Source of the DNA: Microthrixaceae bacterium
GTDB taxonomy: Bacteria > Actinomycetota > Acidimicrobiia > Acidimicrobiales > Microtrichaceae
NCBI GenBank assembly: GCA_020637215.1
Contig: JACJWI010000002.1
Coordinates: 1 to 64,000 of the forward strand
Length of the DNA: 64,000 bases
Direction: 5' to 3'
Shown here: positions 36,587-46,566 of the stretch, piece after piece
Layout of the letters: every line of letters begins with the position of its first letter
Position numbering within the stretch: the stretch's first letter is position 1
The notes under the pieces: model-generated
Databases searched by the model: none
The model's input: only the letters and a program-made list of their open reading frames with translations
What the model was told of the DNA's origin: nothing
Position numbers and translations under genes: made by a program

Positions 36587-37204
36587 TCAGACCGGCTCGT
36601 GGTCCGGGCAGTCCACCCGCAGGTCCCCGGGTGCGAGCGGGACCTGGAGCAGCGAGCATCTGGGCCCGTCGGTCCCCGCCTCGAAGTACCGACAGGTCGG
36701 ACACGTGCGGGCCACGGCCAGGATCCGGTTGTCCAACATGCCGGTGATCATGTCGAGGAGCCCGCGCAGCACGTGCTCCTGGTCGTCGGGGTCGAGCGCG
36801 GCGACGGTGTCGGCGAGCACGTCGTCGGCCCGTCGGAGCCCACCGGCCAGCCGGTCGCCGTCGGGTGTGAGCGCGAACGTGCTGCGCCGGCGGTCACCCG
36901 GCGTGGACCGCCGCTCGACCAGACCCTTGCGCTCGAGCGCCGCCAGGGAGTCCGAGACCGTCGGCTGGCTCACGCCCAGGTCCGCGGCGAGCGGACCGGC
37001 CAGCGCCGGCGGCGGGGGGCCGTGGTGGAGCGCACGCAGGAGGTCCGCCTGCAGCACCGTCACCCCCGCGTCGGTGGCGACGGTCTGCCGGTGGGCGCGC
37101 ACGCCCCGGGCGATGCGGTCCAACGCCGCCACCACCCTCTCCGGCACGGTCGGATCGTCCTCCGAGCGGGGTTCTCCACCCCCCGCCACCGACGCTGAGC
37201 TCAC
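36587..37204 (-). CDS. MarR-family regulator with C-terminal cysteine cluster
   Basis: 205 residues. The winged helix (about 40-120) includes VTVLQADLLRALHHG, LAADLGVSQPTVSDSLAALERKGLVER and the wing TPGDRRRS. The tail adds five Cys: TCPTCRYFE, RCSLL and VDCPDHE, a CxxC(x)nC(x)nC pattern that could bind Zn or a redox cofactor. GTG 37204 overlaps the globin stop (GTGA); GTG 37207 is a minor alternative. Likely autoregulates with the protoglobin through the palindrome at 37839-37851. Confidence 0.85.
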   Translation of the reverse strand: MSSASVAGGGEPRSEDDPTVPERVVAALDRIARGVRAHRQTVATDAGVTVLQADLLRALHHGPPPPALAGPLAADLGVSQPTVSDSLAALERKGLVERRSTPGDRRRSTFALTPDGDRLAGGLRRADDVLADTVAALDPDDQEHVLRGLLDMITGMLDNRILAVARTCPTCRYFEAGTDGPRCSLLQVPLAPGDLRVDCPDHEPV

Positions 37205-37785
37205 CACAGATCAGGACTGTAAGGCCTCGCCCAGAGAGTCGCGGAGAGCGTGACGGCCTTGAACCACGCCTGGTACATGGCGTCCAGCTCGACCTCGTCG
37301 GTGGCACCCGAGGCGAGGAAGTCACGGATGGTGACGGTGATCGGAACGACCAGCGCGAACAGGTGGCGCAGCGGGACGTGACCCGAAGGTGAATCGACCG
37401 AGTCCGTCCGGTTCTTGCCGCTGGTGTGGTGTCGACGGGCGATCTCGTCCTGGTAGGCGAGCCAGCCGGCATCGAAGTCGCGTCGGCACAGGTCCTCGAT
37501 CCACCGCCCGAAGCGCCCGCGCACGGCAGCCAGGTAGTCGCCGTCGGGCGTCCCGTCAGAGCCGGCGAAGGTGGCCACCAGATGGGGGTTCGAGCCCACG
37601 AAGCCGTACCACACGTCGAGGATCGCCTCGGTCTGCGGGACGAGGATCTCGCCGGCCCGCCGGAGCGCGGCAGCGTCGGCTTCGGACCACAGCACCGAGG
37701 CGAGCAGGTCGTCGAGGTCGGCGAGGGTGACCGGTGAGGGGCTCAGCGACGGGTCGTCGTAGGTGTAGCCAGCGGGAGCGGTCAT
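37201..37785 (-). CDS. Protoglobin-family haem protein
   Basis: 194 residues, the length of single-domain protoglobins. Landmarks: YDDPSLSPSPVT pre-helix, SEADAAALRRAGEIL, VWYGFVGSNPHLVATF, GRWIEDLCRRDFDAGWLAYQDEIARRHH with the proximal haem His region (about 110-125), and VPLRHLFALVVPITVTIRDFL. Such proteins bind O2, CO or NO. ATG 37785 has AAAGGAC 5 nt upstream. First gene of a two-gene operon with a Cys-rich MarR regulator, suggesting a nitric-oxide or oxygen response. Confidence 0.88.
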   Translation of the reverse strand: MTAPAGYTYDDPSLSPSPVTLADLDDLLASVLWSEADAAALRRAGEILVPQTEAILDVWYGFVGSNPHLVATFAGSDGTPDGDYLAAVRGRFGRWIEDLCRRDFDAGWLAYQDEIARRHHTSGKNRTDSVDSPSGHVPLRHLFALVVPITVTIRDFLASGATDEVELDAMYQAWFKAVTLSATLWARPYSPDLW

Positions 37786-37838
37786 GGCAGGTCCTTTCGG
37801 TCCGAGGCGGTCGCCCCTCCTGGGGCCCACCCAGTTTG

Positions 37839-37851
37839 ATAGGACTCCTAT
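37839..37851. promoter_or_regulatory. 13-bp palindrome in the protoglobin promoter
   Basis: ATAGGA-C-TCCTAT lies between TTGACA (-35, minus strand, about 37861-37856) and TATCAA (-10), so a bound regulator would occlude the promoter. The MarR protein encoded downstream is the obvious candidate. Confidence 0.6.
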
Positions 37852-37906
37852 GGACTTGTCAAGCACGGCCGCTCCGTCCCCGAGGACCGGTCGCTAACGT
37901 CGCCGG

Positions 37907-38980
37907 GTGCCCCCGACGACCATCGAGCTCGGCATCGACACCTTCGGCGACATGACCGTCGATCCGGACGGCGTGCCGCAGCATCCGGCCCGGGTCATCC
38001 GCGACGTGGTCGACCAGGCCGTGCTCGCCGAGCGGGTCGGGGTGGACGTGATCGGCCTCGGCGAGCACCACCGCGACGACTTCGCCCTGTCCGCGCCCGA
38101 GATCGTGCTGGCGGCGATCGCGGCGCGCACCGAGCGGATCCGGCTGTCGACCGCGGTCACCGTGCTCAGCTCCGACGACCCGATCCGGGTCTACGAGCGT
38201 TTCGCCACCCTCGACGCCGTGTCGAACGGCCGGGCCGAGATCATCGTCGGACGCGGGTCGTTCACCGAGTCGTTCCCGCTGTTCGGATTCGACCTGCGCG
38301 ACTACGAGGTGCTCTTCGACGACAAGCTGTCGCTGCTCGCCGAGCTGCTCACCGAGGAACCGGTCACCTGGTCGGGCCGGACCCGGCCGCCGTTGCGCGA
38401 CCAGGTCGTCCACCCCCGGACCGAGTCGGGCAGGATCCGCACCTGGGTCGGCGTCGGTGGGAGCCCCGAGTCGGTGGTGCGGGCCGCCCGGCACCGGATG
38501 CCGCTGATGCTCGCCATCATCGGTGGCGAGCCCGCCCGCTTCGCCCCGTTCGTCGACCTCTACCATCGGGCCCTCGGGGAGTTCGGCCACGACAGCCTCC
38601 CGGTCGGGTGCCACTCCCCCGGCCACGTCGCCGACACCGACGAGCAGGCGATCGAGGAGGCCTGGCCTCACCACCGGGTCCTGCACGGGCGCATCGCCGC
38701 CGAACGCGGCTGGAGCCCGATGACCCGATCGGACTTCGAGGCCCAGGTCGGTCCGAGAGGCGCGCTCTACGTCGGCTCACCCGAGACGGTCGCCCGCAAG
38801 ATCGCGGCCACCTCCCGGGTCCTTGGACTGAGCCGGTTCACGCTCAAGATCGGGTCGGGTCCGATGCCCGACGCCCTACAGCGCCACAGCATCGAGCTGT
38901 TCGGCGCCGAGGTGATCCCCCGGGTCCGCGAGCTCCTCGCGGACGGAGCGTCACAGCCCCCTGGCACGATGGCGCCATGA
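37907..38980 (+). CDS. LLM-class flavin-dependent oxidoreductase
   Basis: 357 residues of the luciferase-like TIM barrel. LGEHHRDDFALSAPEIVLAAIAART (about 50-75) and RIRLSTAVTVLSSDDPIRVYE are typical of the FMN/F420 site, followed by VGRGSFTES and VGSPETVARKIAA near the C-terminus. Most actinobacterial members use F420 or FMN to oxidise small substrates. GTG 37907 has weak SD. The next gene overlaps by ATGA. Confidence 0.9.
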   Translation: MPPTTIELGIDTFGDMTVDPDGVPQHPARVIRDVVDQAVLAERVGVDVIGLGEHHRDDFALSAPEIVLAAIAARTERIRLSTAVTVLSSDDPIRVYERFATLDAVSNGRAEIIVGRGSFTESFPLFGFDLRDYEVLFDDKLSLLAELLTEEPVTWSGRTRPPLRDQVVHPRTESGRIRTWVGVGGSPESVVRAARHRMPLMLAIIGGEPARFAPFVDLYHRALGEFGHDSLPVGCHSPGHVADTDEQAIEEAWPHHRVLHGRIAAERGWSPMTRSDFEAQVGPRGALYVGSPETVARKIAATSRVLGLSRFTLKIGSGPMPDALQRHSIELFGAEVIPRVRELLADGASQPPGTMAP

Positions 38981-39351
38981 TCGATCATCTCGGAATCCAG
39001 TGCAGCGACGTCGCCGCCAGCGCGGCGTTCTACGACAGGGTCCTGGCACCGCTCGGTGCCTCCCGTCTGATGGAGCCCCACCCCGGCGTCATCGGCTACG
39101 GCACCACCCAGCCCGACTTCTGGCTCGGCCCGCTGTCGGACAGCCACACCGGCTGGCGTGAGGACCACATCGCCTTCCAGGCCCCGGACCGGGCCGCGGT
39201 CCGCGCCTTCTTCGACGCCGCGGTCGCGCTCGGCGCCGAGGTCCTGCACGAACCGCGGGAGTTCCCCGAGTACCACCCGGGCTACTTCGGCGCCTTCGTC
39301 CGCGACCCCGACGGCAACAACGTCGAAGCGGTCTGCCACGCACCGGAGTGA
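38977..39351 (+). CDS. VOC/glyoxalase-family protein
   Basis: 124 residues, two beta-alpha-beta-beta-beta modules. [21 protein letters not shown] and REDHIAFQA, then [15 protein letters not shown], supply the metal ligands of VOC enzymes (His near 4, His near 61, Glu near 118). It could be a small-molecule isomerase or resistance protein. Coupled to the LLM gene by a 4-nt overlap. Confidence 0.88.
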   Translation: MIDHLGIQCSDVAASAAFYDRVLAPLGASRLMEPHPGVIGYGTTQPDFWLGPLSDSHTGWREDHIAFQAPDRAAVRAFFDAAVALGAEVLHEPREFPEYHPGYFGAFVRDPDGNNVEAVCHAPE

Positions 39352-39442
39352 CCACTCACGGTCGGCGGCAGCCTCACGCGGCCGCTGCCGACCGGAATGG
39401 ATCCGATGCACCGACGTCCCTCGATGCTGTACCTTCCACCCC

Positions 39443-40798
39443 ATGCTGTGGAGAGGGAAGGCCATCGCTGTCGTCGCGTGCGTCGCCGTCGCGCTCGTCG
39501 CCGGTTCGTGCACCAACAACCCGACCGGCGGTGGGATGGCTCCCACCGGCTCCGGTTGCATGAGCCCGCCGGTCATCGGCCCCGGGGCGAGCCTCTACAA
39601 CTGCTCGCTCATCGGGCTCGATCTCAGCGGCGTGGACCTCTCCGGAGCCGACCTCCGGGGGTCGGACCTGACCGGCGCCGATCTGTCAGGCGCCAACCTC
39701 ACCAACGCCAACCTGTCGGGCGCCAACCTGACCGGGGCCAACCTGACCGGGGCCGACATGGCCGGGGCGATTCTGTCGGGGGCGATCCTGCTGGGAGCGC
39801 TGTTCCTGGGCGCGAACCTGCTCGGCGCGGTGTTCGACTTCGGCGGGTTCACACCTCCGGCCGGAGGATCCACCGGCGGTGGCGGCGCGGTGGGCACACC
39901 CGTCGGGGCGTGCACCGGGCCGTACTGCGCCGGCTACAACGAGGCGACCGTCGACACCGGCGTGGACGTCTGCGGCGAGACCTACGGCGCGGATCTCGGC
40001 GTGCCGTCGTTCTACCTGCACCAGGACAACGACACGCTCGCCGCCAACGGCCAGCGCAGCGTCGTGACCGACGCGGCGACCGACTTCACCGGGGCGGTGC
40101 TCGGGGGAACCCAGTTCGCGTTCCGGGGTCTGTCGCTGAGCAAGGCGAACTTCACCAACGCGGTGATCCACGGCGTGAGCGTGGGTTGCCAGGACGGCAG
40201 CGGCGGCCGCTTCGACGGAGCGACCTTCGTCGGCGGGGAGCTCATCGACATCACGCTGCCGAACACGACCGCGGTCGGCGCCACGTTCGTCGACCTGCAC
40301 ATGTGCTCGGTGAACCTGTCGGACTCCGACCTGGACGGCGCGAAGTTCCGGGGCGAGACGGGGTCAACCTGCACCGACATCATGAACGCGGTGCCCAGCC
40401 GCTTCAGCGCCATCGTGATGTTCGAGCGGTCGAGCCTGATCGGTGCGCAGTTCGGCGACCCGGCCCTGCTGAGCGAGGACCCGGCGGGTACCGCCCCCAA
40501 CGGCTGGTACCGGTCGGCGTGGGTCAACTACACCGGCGACGGCAAGCCGTCGGTGACCTTCCAGGACGCGGATCTCACCAGCGCGTCGGCCACCTACCCG
40601 GAGTTCCGCAACGCCCGGTTCACCGGCGCCACGTTGAGCAGTTTCGTGTCGCAGGCCCAGGCGCAGCCGGCCCTCTACGACAGCGTGGACTTCACCACCG
40701 CCGACTGGACGGGTGCGACCTTCACCGGCCCGCACGACTACGCCGGCTCCACCTGCCCCGACGGCACCGTGGCCGGACCCGGCGACGCCTGCTTCTGA
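39443..40798 (+). CDS. Pentapeptide-repeat lipoprotein
   Basis: 451 residues. Signal peptide [21 protein letters not shown] with a slightly unusual lipobox (AGSC) anchors it outside the membrane. Residues about 55-135 are A(D/N)LxG pentapeptide repeats ([20 protein letters not shown]), forming a right-handed quadrilateral beta-helix. A Gly-rich linker follows, then a second divergent repeat block (about 200-440) with several Cys. An extracellular structural or binding role is likely. ATG 39443 starts the signal. Confidence 0.85.
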   Translation: MLWRGKAIAVVACVAVALVAGSCTNNPTGGGMAPTGSGCMSPPVIGPGASLYNCSLIGLDLSGVDLSGADLRGSDLTGADLSGANLTNANLSGANLTGANLTGADMAGAILSGAILLGALFLGANLLGAVFDFGGFTPPAGGSTGGGGAVGTPVGACTGPYCAGYNEATVDTGVDVCGETYGADLGVPSFYLHQDNDTLAANGQRSVVTDAATDFTGAVLGGTQFAFRGLSLSKANFTNAVIHGVSVGCQDGSGGRFDGATFVGGELIDITLPNTTAVGATFVDLHMCSVNLSDSDLDGAKFRGETGSTCTDIMNAVPSRFSAIVMFERSSLIGAQFGDPALLSEDPAGTAPNGWYRSAWVNYTGDGKPSVTFQDADLTSASATYPEFRNARFTGATLSSFVSQAQAQPALYDSVDFTTADWTGATFTGPHDYAGSTCPDGTVAGPGDACF

Positions 40799-40807
40799 AC
40801 GGTCCGC

Positions 40808-41464
40808 TCAGAACTCCGGCGTGGCCGGAGCGCTCGGGCGCTGCGGGTCGAGCGCCGGGTCATCGGCGGCGAGGTGGCCGTCGAACCACGGGATGAGCTT
40901 CCAGTCCGGCACCGGCGGGTCGTCCTGTCCGGTCGGCACGAACGGCGAGCGTTCGACGCGCCGGCGGGGGTGGACGTAGCGACGGCAGTTCGGGAACGCC
41001 GCGGTCACCCGGCCCCGAACGACGGCCTGGGCGCAGGGGAACTCGGCGGTCAGCGGGTCGTCCAGGTCGACCGACGCGATCCCGTTGACCCGCAGGCGGG
41101 TGCCGCCCTCGAAGTCGATGAACAGCATCCCGACCGCCGGGTTGGCCGCCAGGTTGCCGAGGCTGAGGAACATGCCGTTGCCGTCGTAGCTCGGGAACGC
41201 CAGGGTGTGCCCGTCGATGACCCGCACCACCCCCGGGTCTCCGGCCTTGTGGGAGCACTGCGGCTGGCCGTGCTCGTCGACCGTCGCCAGGAAGAAGGTG
41301 TCGAGCGACTCGATGAAGGACCGGTAGCCGGTCACGTCGTCGGTGGCGGTCTCGGCCAGACGGTCGGCCAGGCGTCGGGTGTCGAAGCGGTCCTGCAGCG
41401 CGCGCTGACCGTCGCCGTAGCGGAGGACCGGCCCGTGGTCGGGTCCGGTCGGAGCTTCACCCAT
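40808..41464 (-). CDS. PNPOx-like FMN/F420-binding split-barrel protein
   Basis: 218 residues. LDTFFLATVDEHGQPQCSHKAGDPG, LAFPSYDGNGMFLSLGNLAANP and VGMLFIDFEGGTRLRVNGIA form the split barrel of pyridoxamine-oxidase-like flavoproteins, but the PNPOx-specific C-terminal dimer motif is replaced by RRYVHPRRRVERSPFVP. Substrate unknown; probably a general reductase. ATG 41464 (GGAGG 7 nt upstream) is favoured over the GTG before it. Convergent with the pentapeptide gene, 9 bp apart. Confidence 0.85.
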   Translation of the reverse strand: MGEAPTGPDHGPVLRYGDGQRALQDRFDTRRLADRLAETATDDVTGYRSFIESLDTFFLATVDEHGQPQCSHKAGDPGVVRVIDGHTLAFPSYDGNGMFLSLGNLAANPAVGMLFIDFEGGTRLRVNGIASVDLDDPLTAEFPCAQAVVRGRVTAAFPNCRRYVHPRRRVERSPFVPTGQDDPPVPDWKLIPWFDGHLAADDPALDPQRPSAPATPEF

Positions 41465-41621
41465 CACCGCGCCTCCTGCGTCCCGGCGAACGCTATCCCG
41501 AGACTCGACCGCCGCCCGGCGGGATCGTCAGGATCGTCGGGATCGGGTCGGGACCAGGATCGAACTGTCGGTGCCGCCCGGTACTGTCGACGGACCAGGA
41601 GTCGACCGAGGGGAGCGGACG

Positions 41622-43220
41622 GTGGGGACCAGGACGACGATCGAGGTGCCGGCCGACGAGTGGTTGGGCGTCGGGCCGTTGGTGACCTTCGCCGCGCCCG
41701 ATGAGTTCGCCGTACTCGGGATGCTGCGGATGGTGGGCGACGGCGCCAGGCGGTACTGGTGGTCCGGCGACGGTCGACGGGTCGTCCGCCAGCGCGGCGG
41801 CACCGACGACGGGACCTACGACATCCTGCTGTCACCCCGACTGGTCGAGTTCGCCTTCGGCCGGGCGCTCACCGGCGAGGCGGCCACCATCGACCTGGTC
41901 ACCGACGACGACGGCTCGGTGCTCGCCGTCACCGCCCGCACCGACACGCAGGCCCTGACGGTCGCCGCGGACCCTCGGGCCTATCCCAGCATCGACGAGG
42001 TCTTCGCGTCCGAGTTGGCCGCCGACGGCGCGTGGGCCGAGGTCGACGCCGAAGAGCTGGCGGCCCTCATCGACGTGGCCCGGCGTCGTCCGGCGGTCGA
42101 GCACATCGACGACGAGGAGCCGGACCCGCTGTTCTGGCTCGCCGTCGTCGGCGGCGAGGGGATCATGATCGACCTCCGCTGGCCCGGCCTGGGGCTCACC
42201 GAGTTCCAGCTGCGCGCCCGGGCGGAGGGCTCGCGCACCGCGGCGGTGCCACCCAGCCAGCTGGCCGACGCCCTGATCGGACTCGAGGGTCCGATCACCG
42301 TCGTCGTTCCGGACTTCGCCCACAACGCCATCCGCGTCAGCAGCGCCGACCGCGACGCGCTCATCCTGCCCATCGAGACCACCTTCGAGCGCATGCGGTT
42401 CTCCACCGAGCAGGTGCTGGCCGAGGTCTTCGGCCCCACCGTGGTGCAGCGCGACACCGACGGCCACTACCGGCTGAGCCACGACATCCCGGTGTTCGCC
42501 CGCCTGGTCGACGACGAACCGGTGAGGATCCAGGTGTTCGCGGTCGCGGTCGACGGCGTCGAGCACAGCGCCGAGCTCCTGTCCGAGCTCAACGACCACA
42601 ACGCCCGGCTCGGCTTCGCCCGCTGCTTCTGGATGAACGACCAGGTCCTCGTCGAGTGCGACCTCATGGCCGGAACCACCGAAGCCGCCGAGCTGCAGGC
42701 CGCGCACGAACGGGTGCTGACCATCAGCCGCGAGCTGGGCCCGCTGCTGGCCGCGGTGTTCGGCGGCACCCCCGCCGAGACACACGTCGGGGGTGCCGGT
42801 TCCGGCAACTGGGACGACTACCTGCGCACCGTCGTGGCCGCCGAGCTGGTCGACGGCACGCTCACCCCGATCTCCGACGCCGACGCCTGGCCGTATCCGG
42901 GAACCGTGTGGGCGCTCACGTCGGACAACCCGATGGGGACGTGGCGCTCCGACGAAGAGAACCAGGCGGCACGCCCCGAGCTCATCGCCGCGGTCGACGC
43001 CGCCGGCGCCCGCCACCATCGCTCGGTGGGCACCTCGGTCGACACCGAGCACTCCGAGGTCGGCCTGGTGGTCTGGGACACCGACCGCGACACGGTCCTC
43101 GACATCGCCCGACGGTTCCGCCAGGAGGCGATCTTCGAGATCGACCCCGACGAGGTGCGCGTCATCGCCTGCTTCGACGACCGGGCCGCGGCCCGACCCC
43201 GAGGGCTGCTCCTCCGCTGA
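41622..43220 (+). CDS. Sliding-clamp-like / YbjN-like / DUF3293 fusion protein
   Basis: 532 residues, three parts. About 1-245 looks like two DnaN-type clamp domains: DILLSPRLVEFAFGRAL and DAEELAALIDVARRR then FWLAVVGGEGIMIDLRWPG, LPIE at the end. About 280-390 is a YbjN/CesT-like module (FARLVDDEPVRIQVFAVAVDGVE, LNDHNARLGFARCFWMNDQVLVEC). About 425-525 is DUF3293 (WALTSDNPMGTWRSDEENQAA, EVGLVVWDTDRDTVLDIARRFRQEAIFEIDPDEVRVIAC). No clamp-loader motif is visible. GTG 41622 has GGGGAG about 7 nt upstream. Unusual combination; function unknown. Confidence 0.7.
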   Translation: MGTRTTIEVPADEWLGVGPLVTFAAPDEFAVLGMLRMVGDGARRYWWSGDGRRVVRQRGGTDDGTYDILLSPRLVEFAFGRALTGEAATIDLVTDDDGSVLAVTARTDTQALTVAADPRAYPSIDEVFASELAADGAWAEVDAEELAALIDVARRRPAVEHIDDEEPDPLFWLAVVGGEGIMIDLRWPGLGLTEFQLRARAEGSRTAAVPPSQLADALIGLEGPITVVVPDFAHNAIRVSSADRDALILPIETTFERMRFSTEQVLAEVFGPTVVQRDTDGHYRLSHDIPVFARLVDDEPVRIQVFAVAVDGVEHSAELLSELNDHNARLGFARCFWMNDQVLVECDLMAGTTEAAELQAAHERVLTISRELGPLLAAVFGGTPAETHVGGAGSGNWDDYLRTVVAAELVDGTLTPISDADAWPYPGTVWALTSDNPMGTWRSDEENQAARPELIAAVDAAGARHHRSVGTSVDTEHSEVGLVVWDTDRDTVLDIARRFRQEAIFEIDPDEVRVIACFDDRAAARPRGLLLR

Positions 43221-43365
43221 ACCGCTCCCGAACGACGTCGCTGACACGACCACCGCTGGCCCATCTCGTCGGCCGGTCGGTCGGCGACCCATGAGCCGTG
43301 TTCAGGCACGGACGCTCGTAGCGAGCACTACGGTTCGTCGGACCGACGACCAACGGGAGCGTCAA

Positions 43366-45981
43366 GTGGCGGAACGCGCGGCCAGTCCGATCGGCACCTT
43401 CCGGAAGGCGGGAGTGGCCATCCTGGCCGTCTCCCTCGTCGCCGTCCTGGCTGCGTGCAGCAGCTCCGACGACGACGAATCAGCACCGACCACGGTCGGC
43501 TCGGGCGACCGGTATGCGGCCACGATCCGCCGCACGACCGGAGGCGTTCCCCACATCACCGGCAAGACCCTGGCCGACGCGTCGTTCGGCGAAGGCTGGG
43601 CCAGCGGCCAGGACCGGGCATGCGACCTGGCCGACCAGGTCATCAAGGTGCGAGGCGAACGGGCCCGCTGGCTCGGCGCCGGCGAGGACGACGCCAACGT
43701 CGACTCGGACGCCGCCTGGCGCGCGATCGGGATCCACGAGCGGGCGGTCAAGGACTGGGAGGAGGTCTCAGAGGAGCTGAACGAGCAGATCACCGCCTAC
43801 ACCGCGGGCTGGAACGCCCACCTGAAGGCCGTCGGCGCCAAGGGCGTCAAGGGCTGGTGCTCCGGCGCCGCCTGGCTGAAGCCCCTGGAGCCGGTCGACG
43901 TGTACGCCTACGCCCGCTCCATCGCGTTGACCGCCAGCAGCGCCCGACTGGCCCGCTACATCCCCACCGCCCATCCGCCGACCGAGACGGCTTCGGTGTC
44001 CCCCGATGCCTCAGGCTCGGGGACCCACACCACCCTTCGTCTGGCCTCGACCCAGGACCCCGCCGCCCCCTCACCCGCCACCGGACCGGTCGTCGACGCC
44101 GCCGCGATCGGCTCCAACGGGTGGGCCATCGGAAAGGACCGCTCCGCGGACGGCCGAGGGATGCTCGTCGCCAACCCGCACTTCCCGTGGGAGGGCGAGC
44201 TGCGCTTCTGGGAGGCGCACCTGACCGTGCCCGGACAGATCGACGCCTACGGCGTCACCCTGTCGGGTCTGCCCGGACTGGGCATCGGGTTCACCAAGAC
44301 GTTCGGCTGGACCCACACCGTGTCGGCCGGGAACCGCTTCACCGCCTACCGCCTGAGCCTCGTCCCCGGACAGCCGACCAAGTACCGCTACGGCGACCAG
44401 GTCCGCGACCTCGTCCCGAGCGAGCACGCCATCGAGGTCCTCGGCGACGACGGCAAGGTCAGCACCGTCACCCGCACCACCTGGTCGAGCCACTACGGCC
44501 CGGTGCTCGACTTCCCCGGCGTCGGCTGGACCGACCAGTCGACCATCACCTACCGCGACGCAAACATCGACAACGCCGCGTTCGCCGAGCAGTACCTGGC
44601 GTTCCTCAAGGCCAAGGACCTCGACGAGTTCATCGCTGCCGGCAAGAAGATCAACGGCGTGCCGCTGTTCAACACCATCGCCACCTCGAACGACGGCCGC
44701 GCCTACTACGCCGACTGGTCCGCCACGCCGAACCTGTCACCCGAGGCGATCGCCGCGTACGACGCGTCGCTGGCGTCGGACCCGATCGTCAAGATCGCGG
44801 CCGACAGCGGAGCGGTGCTCCTCGACGGCTCCGATCCGCGCTTCGAGTGGGTCGACGCCCCTGGGGCGCGCAGCCCCGGGCTGGTCCCGTCGGACCGCCA
44901 GCCGGCCATCGAGCGACCGGACTACGTGTTCAACGCCAACGACTCGTTCTGGATGCCCAACGCCGAAGTGATGCTCGACGGCGACTACACGCCGCTGTTC
45001 GGGCGTCAGAAGACCCCGCGTTCGCCACGCACCCGAGAGAACGCCGTCGTGCTCAGCGACACCGCCGACACGGGACCCGCCGGCGAGGGCGGTCTCTTCA
45101 CCCTCGACTCGCTCGCCGATGCGTCGCTGCTCAACCAGGGCTACACCGCCCGCGAGCTGCTCGACGACGTGGTGCAGCGCTGCACCGCAACGCCGAGTGT
45201 GACGGTTCCCGAGCTGCCGGCCGAGACGCCCAATCCGGCCGCCACGCCCGACACCCCGCCGCCGGCCCCCGGACTTCCGGCCGCAACCGTCGACATCTCT
45301 GCGGCGTGCAAGGTCCTGGGCGACTGGGACGGCATCTACGACCTGGACCGCAAGGGACCCGCGATCTGGCGAGAGACGATGAGCCGCTACAAGGGCAACG
45401 ACTTCCTGAACGCCGGCGCGCTGTGGGCGACCCCGTTCGATGCCTCGGATCCGGTGAACACGCCCAACGGGCTGGCCCCGGCCGCCGGCGGCACGGATCA
45501 GGTGCTGGTCAACCTCGCACGTGCCGTGCAGACCCTGGACGCGGCGGGCATCCCCCTCGATGCCACCCTCGGCGAGACGCAGTTCGCCATGCGCGACGGC
45601 AAGCGGGTCCCGCTGCACGGCGGAACCGGAGTCGACGGCGTCACCAACGTCGTCACCTGGGGGTCGCTCACCTCGACCTCGGATCCCGTCGTCCGGGACC
45701 TGAAGCGCGAGAAGGTGGCGGCCGGCTCGACCCTCAACCGGCTCGACGGCGAGACCGGCTACCCGGTCAACTTCGGGACGTCGTTCCTGCTGGCGCTCGC
45801 CTACACCGACGACGGTCCGACGGCCAAGGCGTTCCTCACCTACAGCAACACCGAGAACCCGAAGAACCCCGACTACGTGACGGCCACCGAACGCTTCTCG
45901 GCCAAGAAGTGGCGCAAGGTCGCCTTCACCGAGAAGCAGGTCGAGGCCGACACGACCAGCACCGTGAACGTGCGAGGCTGA
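43366..45981 (+). CDS. Penicillin-acylase-family lipoprotein (Ntn hydrolase)
   Basis: 871 residues. Signal peptide with lipobox LAAC (about 27-30) gives a lipid anchor. The precursor is cut autocatalytically before Ser in GSNGWAIG (about 248-252), which becomes the nucleophile. Other landmarks: GWASGQDRACDLAD (about 77), GLPGLGIGFTKTFGWTHTVSAG (about 303-325, oxyanion region), VFNANDSFW (about 523). Substrates of this family include acyl-homoserine lactones and acylated antibiotics. GTG 43366 has GGGAG 6 nt upstream. Confidence 0.9.
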   Translation: MAERAASPIGTFRKAGVAILAVSLVAVLAACSSSDDDESAPTTVGSGDRYAATIRRTTGGVPHITGKTLADASFGEGWASGQDRACDLADQVIKVRGERARWLGAGEDDANVDSDAAWRAIGIHERAVKDWEEVSEELNEQITAYTAGWNAHLKAVGAKGVKGWCSGAAWLKPLEPVDVYAYARSIALTASSARLARYIPTAHPPTETASVSPDASGSGTHTTLRLASTQDPAAPSPATGPVVDAAAIGSNGWAIGKDRSADGRGMLVANPHFPWEGELRFWEAHLTVPGQIDAYGVTLSGLPGLGIGFTKTFGWTHTVSAGNRFTAYRLSLVPGQPTKYRYGDQVRDLVPSEHAIEVLGDDGKVSTVTRTTWSSHYGPVLDFPGVGWTDQSTITYRDANIDNAAFAEQYLAFLKAKDLDEFIAAGKKINGVPLFNTIATSNDGRAYYADWSATPNLSPEAIAAYDASLASDPIVKIAADSGAVLLDGSDPRFEWVDAPGARSPGLVPSDRQPAIERPDYVFNANDSFWMPNAEVMLDGDYTPLFGRQKTPRSPRTRENAVVLSDTADTGPAGEGGLFTLDSLADASLLNQGYTARELLDDVVQRCTATPSVTVPELPAETPNPAATPDTPPPAPGLPAATVDISAACKVLGDWDGIYDLDRKGPAIWRETMSRYKGNDFLNAGALWATPFDASDPVNTPNGLAPAAGGTDQVLVNLARAVQTLDAAGIPLDATLGETQFAMRDGKRVPLHGGTGVDGVTNVVTWGSLTSTSDPVVRDLKREKVAAGSTLNRLDGETGYPVNFGTSFLLALAYTDDGPTAKAFLTYSNTENPKNPDYVTATERFSAKKWRKVAFTEKQVEADTTSTVNVRG

Positions 45982-46029
45982 CGCCGCTGCCCCGGCCCGG
46001 CGTCGTTCCGGTCGGGGCCGCGGTCCCGG

Positions 46030-46449
46030 TCATGACTCCTTGGGTCGACGGGGCGCGTTCCACCAGATCTCGAGCTGGATGCCATCGGGGTCCCGGAACA
46101 CCAGGGCTGACCCCACGTCGGTGTCGGCGACCGGCGAGTGCTCGACGTCGAGCGCCGCCAGGTGGCGCTGCCACTCGTCGAGATCGGCCCGCTCGGGCAC
46201 CTCGAAGCCGACGTGGTCCAGACCGACCCGCCGTTCGTCGAAGCGACCATCGGGGCGACCGTCGTGCTGGTTGAGCCCGATGATCATCCGGGCTGCTCCC
46301 GCCAACATGACCACCATCGTTCGCCCGTCGAGCTCGGCTCGGTGGAGGTTCCGCAGTCCGAGGACCTTCTCGTACCACTCGGCGCTGGCGTCGATGTCGG
46401 ACACCGACAGGTCCAGGTGGGCAATCCCGGTGAACACGGGCGCAGGCAT
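46030..46449 (-). CDS. VOC/glyoxalase-family protein
   Basis: 139 residues. Two VOC modules: HLDLSVSDIDASAEWYEKVLGL and VGLDHVGFEVPERADLDEW, FRDPDGIQLEIWW. Metal-binding positions are His (about 11), His (about 79) and Glu (about 127). Start ATG 46449 has GGAGGA 5-6 nt upstream. Divergent from the GH31 gene, convergent with the acylase. Confidence 0.88.
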   Translation of the reverse strand: MPAPVFTGIAHLDLSVSDIDASAEWYEKVLGLRNLHRAELDGRTMVVMLAGAARMIIGLNQHDGRPDGRFDERRVGLDHVGFEVPERADLDEWQRHLAALDVEHSPVADTDVGSALVFRDPDGIQLEIWWNAPRRPKES

Positions 46450-46566
46450 CGCGATCCTCCTCCTCGGCGGGTCCGTTCCGACGGGACCTCCGGCGACGAC
46501 CCGGCTGAGGCCACGAAGCCTACGAGTCGCCGCCCGCCGCGCCCCTCCGGCGGTACCGTCCGAGCC

